This document shows positions 34,028 to 41,539 of a stretch of DNA of 64,000 bases, piece after piece. Position numbers and translations under genes: made by a program. The notes under the pieces are model-generated. The model searched no databases and was not told the DNA's origin. It saw only the letters and a list, made by a program, of their open reading frames with translations. Position 1 is the stretch's first letter; every line of letters starts with the position of its first letter. The stretch lies in assembly GCA_021787565.1 (NCBI GenBank), contig JAJYLT010000013.1:1-64000 (forward strand). The letters run 5' to 3'. This DNA is from Acidobacteriota bacterium (GTDB taxonomy: Bacteria > Acidobacteriota > UBA4820 > DSQY01).

Positions 34028-36756
34028 GCCCGCGACCTCCCGAGAGCGTTTCTGATCGCGCTCATCGCATCCCACGGGTCATTGATCTCTACAAAGGCCC
34101 ACCTGCCGAATCCACCATGATTGTTAACGGCTGGCACCCACAGAGCCCTCGCCGTGCCGACCTTGGCCTCCTTGTCCCGTTCCTTCTCTCCCGTGACCTC
34201 GATGATGAGGTTGAGAAGGTCCGTCTTCCCGTTGCCATCCTTGATCCTGGCGATGAAGTCCGGGATGTAGTTATGCTCTTCGCCGTTCAGCGTATACGGG
34301 ATGGTAAAGCCCAGGTTCTGGTTCTTCACGTAGCAGACCACCTCGTCCATATCTTCGAGGGTCTGCGCCATCTTCTGCTCCCAGGACTTGGTATCGGTTA
34401 CGACGTGGGAGACATGGCACTTGTCCGGCCGGGTGACATAGGTGGGGCGGGTCGTGTCGAAATCCACGTTCCTGGTGGAGCCGACTGACTCATAGGGCTC
34501 CAGGATCGGTTGTAGGCGCTTCTCGCCGGCTTCACCCGCGACGATGGACCGGTAGATGCGGTCCGCCGCGGCGTCGGCGTTTTCCACCAAAAGGAGGAGC
34601 TGGGGGAAGGTATTGTCCTTGCAGCGGAGGCACTCGGCCATCCAACGCCGGGTGATGGTGAGGAGCTGGGGGAAGAGCCAAGCCTTGACGCTTCCCGCAT
34701 CGTCGCGGAAGTAGCGCTCAAGAACCCGCTTGGCGAGGAGGAACTCTACCTCCTTGGGGCGCCGAGCCTTCAGCTCTTCTAGGGTGTGGATGCTCGACTC
34801 GCCGATGATAGGAGCGTTCTCGGTCTTGGTAGGGACATGCTGGGTGGAGAGGGTCAACTGGCTGTCCTTCGAGAATGCGGCCTTGATGGTCTCCGACGGA
34901 AGGTCGTAGCGATACCCCGTGACGCGAGGGAAGGTGATCTCGCAAGCCGCGCGATCTTCCGCTGCTCGAACGCGGGTTGGCGTGGGGCCAGGCTTGGGGT
35001 CGGTGGGGGTCCCCGAGCAGGGGATGAAGGAGAAGGGCACGCCGTAAACCTCGGCGTACTCCACGGGGAACCCGTCGAAGGAGACGCTCTGGCCGTCCAC
35101 GGTTATCGTGCGGGCCTCAGTGCAGTGCCCCATGCGGCGAAGACCGCGCCCAACCACCTGTTCGCAAAGGAGCTGGGTGCCGAAGGCCCGGACTCCGAGA
35201 ATGTGCGTCACGGTGTTCGCGTCCCATCCCTCAGTGAGCATAGAGACGGAGACCACGCACTTGACCTGCTCGCCGAGCTTGCCCGGCTTGCCCACGGTGT
35301 TCATCACCTCGCGCAGCAGGTCCTCGTCGGTGAGGGTGTCGGTGTCTCGCCCGGGGAAACGGCGCCGGTAGTCGTCTTTGAATTCCTCGATCTCGCGAGA
35401 GGCGATCTTCTTGAAGTCGTCGCTCATCGCCTCGCCCGATTCGAGCTGCTCGCTGTCGATCAGAATTGCGTTGGGGCGGGCCAGCCAGGTGCCGCCGTTC
35501 ACGTTGCTGAAGTGAGCAAGTTGACCTGGCACCAGGACGGTGGTGCCGTCCGGAAGGGCCTTCTCCCATCCGGCGATGTAGTCGAAGACGAGCTTCGACA
35601 CATTGGTGTTGTTGCAGACCACGATAAATACGGGCGGCGTCAGCGCGCGCTCCCCCGCCTCGGCGCTGGACTCCCAGTGGGTGTAGTACTTGTGGTAGTT
35701 GTCGTAGAGGCTCTGGAGGGCCCCCTCGAGCTCGGCAGGAACCCGGGGTTCGCCCGAAACCGCCTGGGTTCGGCGGCCTTTCTTGGGCAAATGCTCCCGG
35801 ATGCGCGGCCAGAGGTCTCGGTAGGTGGGTTGTTCCGAGGTCATCGAGTTGTCGGCCACGGGGACCCGGGGGACCTTGACGATGCCCGACTCGATGGCGT
35901 CGATGAGGGAGAAATCGGAGATGACCCAGGGGAAGAGCGTTCCCTCGGAGTAACCTGAGCCCTTGAGAAAGAACGGGGTCGCGGAGAGGTCGTAGATCAC
36001 CCGAATCCCAAGCTTGGCCTTGACCGCTTCCAGCCCGGAGATCCAGACTCGGGCCTCCTCTTCCCGCTTCTGCGCTTCCTTCCGCTCGTCGCCCGTGAGC
36101 TTGACTTCATCACCGTCCGGCTTCCGCCTGTAACAATGATGAGCCTCGTCGTTCAAGATCACGATGTTCTTCTTGTTGCCCAGCTCGCGGCACACCCGGC
36201 GCACCATCTGGTCGCGGGTTTCGGTGAAAGGGCTGTTCTCCCCCTGACCCAGGATGCTCTTGGTGACTTTCCCGGCCGCCGCCGTCTCGCGGTGCTTGAA
36301 AGCGTGGAAATTCGTGACGAGGATTCTGGCCCTGCCCAGGTCTTCCATCCAGGCGTCCCCGTTCTTGCGGGCCACCTCGGTCACGTAAATGATGGTCTCT
36401 AGCGCTTCAATCTGGCAGAAGAAGAACTTCTTCCCTCGCTCCGGATTCGCCCAGTAGTCCAGGAGGGTCTGGGTCGTCTTCGTGACTCCAAAGCGCCCTT
36501 TTTTGCGCCAGAGCGCCACCCGGTTCCGAACCTGATTGATGAAAACGTTTTCCTCGATCCGGTCCTCGGTCCACTCCGTCTCGAAGGAGAGCTGGCGTCC
36601 CCTGTTGCTGGGCTTGGCGATGGGAATGAAATAGGAACTCGTGCGCCGTTGGGCGACGACCTCGTCGGTGATGCCCTCTTCCGTAAACTTGAAATGTCGC
36701 GAGGGCTCCTCGAAGGGAGAATTGATGACCGGGTTCTCGATAACTACCTGCTTCAA
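34024..36756 (-). CDS. Second type III Res-like helicase, Walker A segment missing
   Basis: The 910-codon frame is open and the DEAH box (NDEAHHCY, residues ~202-209), helicase motif EGWDANTVTHILGVRAFGTQ, VVGRGLRR and a nuclease-like C-terminus (YIPDFIARIKDG; NLIIEVTGE) are present. In this family the segment after TEVARK-GDAW carries MATGSGKT about 40-60 residues on, before RARI-ITNFHAF. Here KNGDAWME joins directly to DLGRARILVTNFHAFK near residue 138 (about 36340), so the P-loop is gone in an in-frame deletion. ATP hydrolysis should be lost. It starts at TTG 36756 after GGGAGGGG. Confidence 0.8.
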   Translation of the reverse strand: MKQVVIENPVINSPFEEPSRHFKFTEEGITDEVVAQRRTSSYFIPIAKPSNRGRQLSFETEWTEDRIEENVFINQVRNRVALWRKKGRFGVTKTTQTLLDYWANPERGKKFFFCQIEALETIIYVTEVARKNGDAWMEDLGRARILVTNFHAFKHRETAAAGKVTKSILGQGENSPFTETRDQMVRRVCRELGNKKNIVILNDEAHHCYRRKPDGDEVKLTGDERKEAQKREEEARVWISGLEAVKAKLGIRVIYDLSATPFFLKGSGYSEGTLFPWVISDFSLIDAIESGIVKVPRVPVADNSMTSEQPTYRDLWPRIREHLPKKGRRTQAVSGEPRVPAELEGALQSLYDNYHKYYTHWESSAEAGERALTPPVFIVVCNNTNVSKLVFDYIAGWEKALPDGTTVLVPGQLAHFSNVNGGTWLARPNAILIDSEQLESGEAMSDDFKKIASREIEEFKDDYRRRFPGRDTDTLTDEDLLREVMNTVGKPGKLGEQVKCVVSVSMLTEGWDANTVTHILGVRAFGTQLLCEQVVGRGLRRMGHCTEARTITVDGQSVSFDGFPVEYAEVYGVPFSFIPCSGTPTDPKPGPTPTRVRAAEDRAACEITFPRVTGYRYDLPSETIKAAFSKDSQLTLSTQHVPTKTENAPIIGESSIHTLEELKARRPKEVEFLLAKRVLERYFRDDAGSVKAWLFPQLLTITRRWMAECLRCKDNTFPQLLLLVENADAAADRIYRSIVAGEAGEKRLQPILEPYESVGSTRNVDFDTTRPTYVTRPDKCHVSHVVTDTKSWEQKMAQTLEDMDEVVCYVKNQNLGFTIPYTLNGEEHNYIPDFIARIKDGNGKTDLLNLIIEVTGEKERDKEAKVGTARALWVPAVNNHGGFGRWAFVEINDPWDAMSAIRNALGRSRA

Positions 36757-36780
36757 GCGCCCCTCCCTGGCTTCTCCCCG

Positions 36781-36900
36781 TCAGATGAGCTCCACCTCCG
36801 GCGCGTCCGCGAAGAGCACGAGCCGGTACTTCGGCGGCAGGGGCTCCCCCCGGTCGATCAGGTTCTTCAAATATTCTTTCTCCCGCTCGGTCGGGTTCAT
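36781..36900 (-). pseudogene. 5' remnant of mod
   Basis: ATG 36900 overlaps the SWIM stop (ATGA) and encodes 39 residues nearly identical to the Mod N-terminus (TEREKEYLKNLIDRGEPLPP to APEVELI). The next codon is TGA (36783-36781) where mod has TGG. The stop is created exactly at the repeat edge, where cassette sequence begins. This marks the original position of mod directly after the SWIM gene. Confidence 0.85.
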
Positions 36901-37040
36901 GGCCGTTTCCCTCTCCGCCGGCTGGTTCCGGCCTTCGGCCCGCTTGCCGGTAGGGTACCACGCTCGGGAGTAGGGAGGGGGCCGCCGGTTGGGGTCTCCG
37001 CGGGGCCGAAGGGATTCTCCCCCGCGAGGAGGGCGAGGCC
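36782..37040. repeat. 259-bp direct repeat, copy 2
   Basis: The partner of 32427-32685, same orientation and same length. It lies inside the intact SWIM gene end and the mod 5' remnant, so this copy is in its native context and copy 1 is the displaced one on the SWIM side. Confidence 0.9.
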
Positions 37041-37937
37041 GCGGCGGGCGGCGTCGCGGTAGGCCGGGGCGAGGGCCTCCTCGATGGATCGCTCGCCCCG
37101 CCAGAAGGGGAAGCCGCCGAGGCGTCTCAGGAGCGCTTCGGGAAGCTCGGCGGCCCGGGAGACGGGCAGATCCAGCGGCGTGGGAGCGGCCGTCCCCCAG
37201 AAAGCCGAGGGCGAGACGGGCAAGGGCACTCCAACCCGAGGAGGCGGGGCGGCTTCGGGGGGTGGCGCCCCTTCTTGTCCCTTACGGGGCCGCTTCCGCG
37301 CCGCGGCAGGCGTTCCGTTCGGGAGCGGAACAGCCGCGGCCTGGGGGCGGCCCAGGAGCGCGGGCAGACCGGCCCGCTCCAGGCCGCGGAGCCCGAGAAG
37401 CAGGAAGGGGTCCCGGTCGAACTCCTCAGCCATGAGGTAGTAGACGGCGGCGATGTGCTTGCACGGGTTCGACCAGTCGGGGCAGGAGCACTCGGTCTTG
37501 AGGTCCTGGCTCTTTTGAGGGAAGAGCGGCGCGCCTGCCTTGGCGAAGAGCTCCTCGATTCCCTCGGGCATCTCGCCCGAAAGCAGCTTGGCCGCGAGGA
37601 GGGCCTCTTTCCCCAACGCCCGGCCGAGACCCTGGAGGTGCCGCTCCGAGAAGGGCTCGAGGCGGATGACGACGTCGTAGGGCCTGGGCCGCGAGCCTTG
37701 AACCTTCGCCCTCACCTCGCCGGGCTCGATATGGACCTGCGTCACCTGGCCGCGCCGCGCGTAGGAGCGGCCCCGCCGTAGGCGGGCGCCGATGTCGAAG
37801 CTCTCCAGGACGGCGATCCACCGCTTGGCCCACCAGGTGGTGCCGAAGGCGCCCCTTGTGGTCTTGGCCTTGATGCCGTGCTTGGTCTCCTTGGGGCGTG
37901 TGGGCTTATAGCCTCCCCAGTCGTTCCAGTAGCTCAT
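36897..37937 (-). CDS. SWIM zinc-finger protein
   Basis: A 346-residue protein with the zinc-binding SWIM motif CSCPDWSNPCKHI (Cys150, Cys152, Cys159, His161). The N-terminus (GGYKPTRPKETKHGIKAK; FGTTWWAKRWIAVLES) is typical of the SWIM proteins encoded next to bacterial SNF2 helicases (as in Bacillus ywqB-ywqA). The C-terminal third is Pro/Ala-rich. It starts four bases after the SNF2 stop and ends in ATGA with the mod remnant. It likely serves as the DNA- or protein-binding partner of the SNF2 motor. Confidence 0.9.
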   Translation of the reverse strand: MSYWNDWGGYKPTRPKETKHGIKAKTTRGAFGTTWWAKRWIAVLESFDIGARLRRGRSYARRGQVTQVHIEPGEVRAKVQGSRPRPYDVVIRLEPFSERHLQGLGRALGKEALLAAKLLSGEMPEGIEELFAKAGAPLFPQKSQDLKTECSCPDWSNPCKHIAAVYYLMAEEFDRDPFLLLGLRGLERAGLPALLGRPQAAAVPLPNGTPAAARKRPRKGQEGAPPPEAAPPPRVGVPLPVSPSAFWGTAAPTPLDLPVSRAAELPEALLRRLGGFPFWRGERSIEEALAPAYRDAARRGLALLAGENPFGPAETPTGGPLPTPERGTLPASGPKAGTSRRRGKRP

Positions 37938-37941
37938 GGCT

Positions 37942-40900
37942 TCACTCCGCCACCGCGCCGGGCTCCAGGGCGAAGAGGGCCCTCAGCTCGTCGTTGGAAA
38001 GTTCCGTGAGCCAGGCTTCGCCCGCGCCCACCACGCTTTGCGCCACGGCCTTCTTTCGTTCGATCATGGCGTCGATCTTCTCCTCCACCGTTCCGGCGCA
38101 GACGAATTTGTGGACCTGCACGTTTTTCCTTTGCCCGATGCGGAAGGCGCGGTCCGTGGCCTGGTCTTCCACGGCGGGGTTCCACCAGCGGTCGAAGTGG
38201 AAGACGTGGCTGGCCGCCGTGAGGTTCAGGCCCGTGCCCCCGGCCTTGAGCGACAGGAAAAACACCGGCGGGCCGTCGTCCCGGTGAAACCGCTCCACCA
38301 GGGCGTCGCGCTTGGCGCGCGGCGTGCCGCCATGGAGGAACAGCGTCTCCCGGCCGAAGGTCTCCTGCACGTGCTTCTGGAGAAGCGTTCCCATCTCCGT
38401 GAACTGCGTGAAGACCAGCGCCCTGTCTCCGGCCGCGAGCACCTCTTCGAGCATTTCCTCCAGCCGGGCGAGCTTGCCCGACCGCCCCCGCAGCGAGGAG
38501 CCGTCGGCCAGCAGGTGGGCGGGGTGGTTGCACGCCTGCTTGAGGCGCAGGAGAGTGGAGAGGACGAGCCCCTTGCGCTGGATGCCGGAGGCCTTGGAGA
38601 GCTCGCGGCCCACGTCGTCAAGGACGGCCTGGTAGAGGCTGGCCTGCTCCTTCGTGAGGGTGCAGAAAACCTTCATCTCCTGCTTCTCGGGCAGGTCCTG
38701 AATGACCGTCCTGTCGGTCTTGACGCGCCTCAAGACGAAGGGTCCCGTCACGCGCTTGAGGCGCCTTGCGGCCTCAGGGTCCGATCCCGTTTGGACGGGC
38801 AGGAAGAAGTCGCGCCGGAAGGAGGCCTGGCTGCCCAGAAGGCCGGGATTGAGGAAGGCCATGAGCGCCCAGAGGTCGCCCACGTGGTTCTCCACGGGGG
38901 TGCCCGTGAGGGCGAGCCGGTAGCCGGCCTTGAGGGCTCTGGCGGCCTGGGCCTGCTTGGCCTGGGGGTTCTTGATGTTCTGGGCTTCGTCGAGGATGAC
39001 CCCGCTCCATTCGATGGCGCCGAGCGTGGCGGCCTCCCGAAGCAGAAGGCCGTAGCTCGTGAGGACGAGGGCCGAACGCCGCGCCTCCTTCTCGAAGGCC
39101 GCCTTGGACCGCCGCCCCGCGCCGTGATGGACGAGAAGGGGCAAATCCGGCGTGAAGCGGGCTGCCTCCCGCTGCCAGTTCCCCACCACGGAGGTGGGAC
39201 AGACGAGAAGGACGGGGGCGCGCGGGCCCTCCTCCCAGTCCCGCTGGATGAGGGCGAGGGCTTGAATGGTCTTGCCGAGGCCCATGTCGTCGGCCAGGCA
39301 GGCGCCCAGCCCCCACCGCGCCAGGGAAGCCAGCCACGCGTAGCCGCGGAGCTGATAGGGCCGGAGGGTACCGGAGAAGCCGCCGGGCGGGGGGAGCTCC
39401 TTCACGGCGGCCTCGCCTCCCGTCAAGGCTTCCAGCAGTTCCTTCAACTCACCCTTGGCCGCCACCGAGGCCACGGGCAGGCCGGCGGGAGAGGCGGCGC
39501 CCAGGGACATGGCCATGAGTTCCCGCACGGAGGCCTTCGCCGCCTTCCCGTCCTTCATCAAGGCCAGGGCCTTTTCAAGCTGGTCCGAATCCACGGCGAT
39601 CCATTGGCCCCTGAGCCGGACCAACGGCGCCTTGAGGGCCGCGAGGTCCGACAGCTCCCGGTAGGTGAGCGGCTCGCCCCCCAGAGCCGCGGACCATTCC
39701 ACCTGGACCAGGCTGTCCATCGAAAGGCCTTGCGACGCCCGAAGGCTGGGCGCTTTGGCGCGGGCCGCGAGGGCAAGGCGCTCACGCGCGCCCGAGCCCA
39801 CCCACCAGGCGGGCAGGAAGAGCCCGAACCCGGCCTGGTCCAAAAGAGGCACCGTGTGCAGGAGGAAGTCGTAGGCCCCGGCTCCATCCAAGTCCATGCC
39901 GCCGGGAGCGCTGACCTTCAAGCTCTCCGCGATGCGGGGAGAGAGGGAGGAGGCCTGGCCGAGGAACGCCAGGGCCGGCGCGCTGGGATCGCCGCCGATG
40001 CGCCGGAGCGCCCGGCCCGCCCGCGTCTTCGGGCGAAAGAGGTGTTCCACGGGCACGAGGAGGCTGGGATCCTCGTGGGACTGGAGGAGATAGTCCACGC
40101 GCCACGTCCCGCTGGCCGCCGGCCCTCCACGGGCGCTTTCGCCGGGTGGCTCCTGGAGGCGGAAGCAGAGGCGGACGGGCGAAGCCTGCATGACCGAAAG
40201 AGGCTCGCGCCACCGCGCCACCTCGCGGGCGAAGCCCTGCGCCTCGCCGGACATGTAAGCCAGGCCCGATTGGGAGCCACTCAGGGCGGCGAGCCAGGCC
40301 TCGTGGATGGCTTCGGGCCGTGCCTTCGCGAGCGTCCGCCACGCCGCCGGGGGATCATCCTCCGCGGACGCCCCCCGCACGAGCGCATCCACGCAGGCGC
40401 GCAGGAAGTCCTCCAGAGCTGCGGCCGGAGGCGTCTCGGGGCAAACCCCCTCCGGTCCCGCGGCGATCGCCCGCGCACAGGCGGGCATGCGCGCGGCCAG
40501 CGTGGCGGCGCGGGAGGTCCAAGCACCCGAGAGGACGGGTTCCCACACCGCGCGGTGTCGGATTTCATCCGCTTCAATGGAGGGCAGAAACTGCCCCTGG
40601 GCGACGAGAGCGCCCGCCAAACGAAGCGCCTCGCACCAGTACAGGAGATCGGTCCCCGCGTGGACACCCGGCGCCAGGGTCGCTTTGCCCTGGCAGGCCG
40701 CGAGCCATTCCACGAGGGGGCGCCCTGAAAGCGCCAGCGCCGTCACCTCGAAAGGCGCGAGCGCCGTGACAGCCCCGCCGGGTGCCTCGCCAAGGAGGGG
40801 CGAGGAGGGTACGGGCCGCCCCGCCACGGCCGGCAGCCAGAGGGTCAGCGAACCAGCGCTCGCCGAAGCGAAGGCCGGCCCGAGATCCTCACCGGCCGCC

Positions 40901-41067
40901 CCGACCGCGAGGGCCAGCGATGGAGCCGGGGCCGAGAATGGATGGGAAGGCGGGCCGGCCGGCTTCAGCGGCCTCCCGCGGCGTTTGGCCGGAGGGGGAT
41001 TCTCCTCGTCCGTCTCACCCCAGAGCCACAGAAAGGAGCCGCGAAAGGCTCCGTGCAGGATCAGCAC
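37942..41067 (-). CDS. SNF2-family helicase/translocase
   Basis: A 1041-residue protein. Residues ~1-540 are the bacterial SNF2-associated N-terminal region; the motor follows with Walker A DDMGLGKT (593-600), Walker B ILDEAQNIKN (~685), LTGTPVENH, and the second lobe with LFLHGGTPRAKRD, LKAGGTGLNLTAAS and DRAFRIGQRKNVQV. It translocates on double-stranded DNA without classical unwinding. GTG 41067 has GGGGAG upstream and overlaps a 16-codon leader frame. It heads the defence operon. Unlike DISARM, no drmA or drmB is present. Confidence 0.93.
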   Translation of the reverse strand: MLILHGAFRGSFLWLWGETDEENPPPAKRRGRPLKPAGPPSHPFSAPAPSLALAVGAAGEDLGPAFASASAGSLTLWLPAVAGRPVPSSPLLGEAPGGAVTALAPFEVTALALSGRPLVEWLAACQGKATLAPGVHAGTDLLYWCEALRLAGALVAQGQFLPSIEADEIRHRAVWEPVLSGAWTSRAATLAARMPACARAIAAGPEGVCPETPPAAALEDFLRACVDALVRGASAEDDPPAAWRTLAKARPEAIHEAWLAALSGSQSGLAYMSGEAQGFAREVARWREPLSVMQASPVRLCFRLQEPPGESARGGPAASGTWRVDYLLQSHEDPSLLVPVEHLFRPKTRAGRALRRIGGDPSAPALAFLGQASSLSPRIAESLKVSAPGGMDLDGAGAYDFLLHTVPLLDQAGFGLFLPAWWVGSGARERLALAARAKAPSLRASQGLSMDSLVQVEWSAALGGEPLTYRELSDLAALKAPLVRLRGQWIAVDSDQLEKALALMKDGKAAKASVRELMAMSLGAASPAGLPVASVAAKGELKELLEALTGGEAAVKELPPPGGFSGTLRPYQLRGYAWLASLARWGLGACLADDMGLGKTIQALALIQRDWEEGPRAPVLLVCPTSVVGNWQREAARFTPDLPLLVHHGAGRRSKAAFEKEARRSALVLTSYGLLLREAATLGAIEWSGVILDEAQNIKNPQAKQAQAARALKAGYRLALTGTPVENHVGDLWALMAFLNPGLLGSQASFRRDFFLPVQTGSDPEAARRLKRVTGPFVLRRVKTDRTVIQDLPEKQEMKVFCTLTKEQASLYQAVLDDVGRELSKASGIQRKGLVLSTLLRLKQACNHPAHLLADGSSLRGRSGKLARLEEMLEEVLAAGDRALVFTQFTEMGTLLQKHVQETFGRETLFLHGGTPRAKRDALVERFHRDDGPPVFFLSLKAGGTGLNLTAASHVFHFDRWWNPAVEDQATDRAFRIGQRKNVQVHKFVCAGTVEEKIDAMIERKKAVAQSVVGAGEAWLTELSNDELRALFALEPGAVAE

Positions 41068-41111
41068 GCGCGGTCTCCCCGGACCGTCGCCCGCACCTTG
41101 GTCCTCGTCAT
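41061..41111 (-). CDS. Possible 16-residue leader peptide overlapping the SNF2 start
   Basis: ATG 41111 has CGGAGG about eight bases upstream and encodes MTRTKVRATVRGDRAC, stopping at TGA 41063-41061, seven bases into the SNF2 gene. The frame is highly basic. Such overlap would couple translation of the island's first gene to a leader. It may equally be chance. Confidence 0.3.
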   Translation of the reverse strand: MTRTKVRATVRGDRAC

Positions 41112-41168
41112 GATTCCATCCTCCGATTCACCGCCGAGACGTGGAAGCGTTGAGAGAGTCCCGTCCAC

Positions 41169-41285
41169 TCAAAAGGCCCTTCGCCACGTGTTCGTCCACC
41201 CCCTTAAACACACCTGCTCCCGGCTGTCCACCATCGCCGGCACCAGCCGCCCCAGCTTGTTCTTCTTCCGTTCGACCTCTGCCAT
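41169..41285 (-). pseudogene. 5' fragment of citF
   Basis: The start (MAEVERKKNKLGRLVPAMV) matches the CitF N-terminus, with two codons fewer. After QV a one-base deletion shifts the frame; the other frame restores the match (FKGVDEHVAKG). Similarity ends at 41175, where island sequence begins. It sits downstream of citDE, exactly where an intact citF would be expected. Confidence 0.85.
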
Positions 41286-41307
41286 GACTGCAACCCCTTC
41301 AGGACGA

Positions 41308-41539
41308 ACAGGGCGGTGAGGGAGATCAAGGAGAATTGAAAGTCTCCATAGCCCCAAATTCCGCGATGGTCACACAACCGAACTGTAGGAGCGGCGCCAC
41401 GCCGCGACACGGGTGAAGACCCGAAGACCACCGGTTCCCTTGAACGCTCCGTCGCGCCGGGGGCGGCGCTCCTACGGCCAAACACCCATCGCGGGATTGG
41501 GGATGGCCTGCCTCCTTGAACTCCTGATCTCCCTGTGAA
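41308..41539. repeat. Intergenic stem-loop repeat, class C, with insertion in its loop
   Basis: The left arm (ACAGGGCGGTGAGGGAGATC, then AAGGAGA) pairs with the right arm (CTCCTTGAACTCCTGATCTC, then CCTGTGAA, ending 41539). The arms are the same as those at 21011-21094 and 47204-47290, but the loop is about 165 bases because a REP-type element (41352-41502) occupies it. Confidence 0.7.
41352..41502. repeat. REP/BIME-like element with outer and inner inverted repeats
   Basis: The outer arms CCCCAAATTCCGCGATGG (41352-41369) and CCATCGCGGGATTGGGG (41486-41502) are inverted. The inner arms TGTAGGAGCGGCGCCACG (from 41384) and the inverse ending GCGCTCCTACG (41476) resemble the GTAGGAGCGGC-type REP found in pseudomonads and others. 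A half copy is at 17904-17958. No RAYT transposase is encoded in the window. Confidence 0.7.

Larger units (their letters stand above)
32686..36781 (-). mobile_element. Nested cassette: res2, rhuM, methyltransferase fragment
   Basis: These 4,096 bases lie exactly between the two 259-bp direct repeats and interrupt the SWIM-mod junction of the host operon. The cassette has its own overlapping gene order (res2, rhuM, methyltransferase N-terminus). It appears to have entered by recombination that duplicated the SWIM-end/mod-start sequence and in the same or a later step lost most of the methyltransferase. Confidence 0.75.
25759..41174 (-). mobile_element. 15.4-kb defence island inserted between citDE and citF
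   Basis: Both edges are marked by duplicated citE-end/citF-start sequence (25453-25758 and 41175-41590). All genes inside run on the minus strand and concern DNA: SNF2 helicase, SWIM protein, two type III-like Res proteins, Mod, a truncated methyltransferase, RhuM, an AAA ATPase and a TOPRIM-like protein. No integrase, transposase or tRNA was seen, so entry by homologous or illegitimate recombination with target duplication is more likely than site-specific integration. The two flanks are diverged and have different spacers, so the event is not recent. Confidence 0.75.

Noticed and set aside
32542-41067. A DISARM or BREX system, because an SNF2 helicase and methyltransferase genes are present
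   Set aside because: No drmA, drmB, pglZ, brxC or brxL-like gene is present; the methyltransferase partner of Res2 is only an N-terminal fragment.
25759-41174. A prophage or integrative element
   Set aside because: No integrase, transposase, phage structural gene, tRNA or attachment core was found inside or at the edges.
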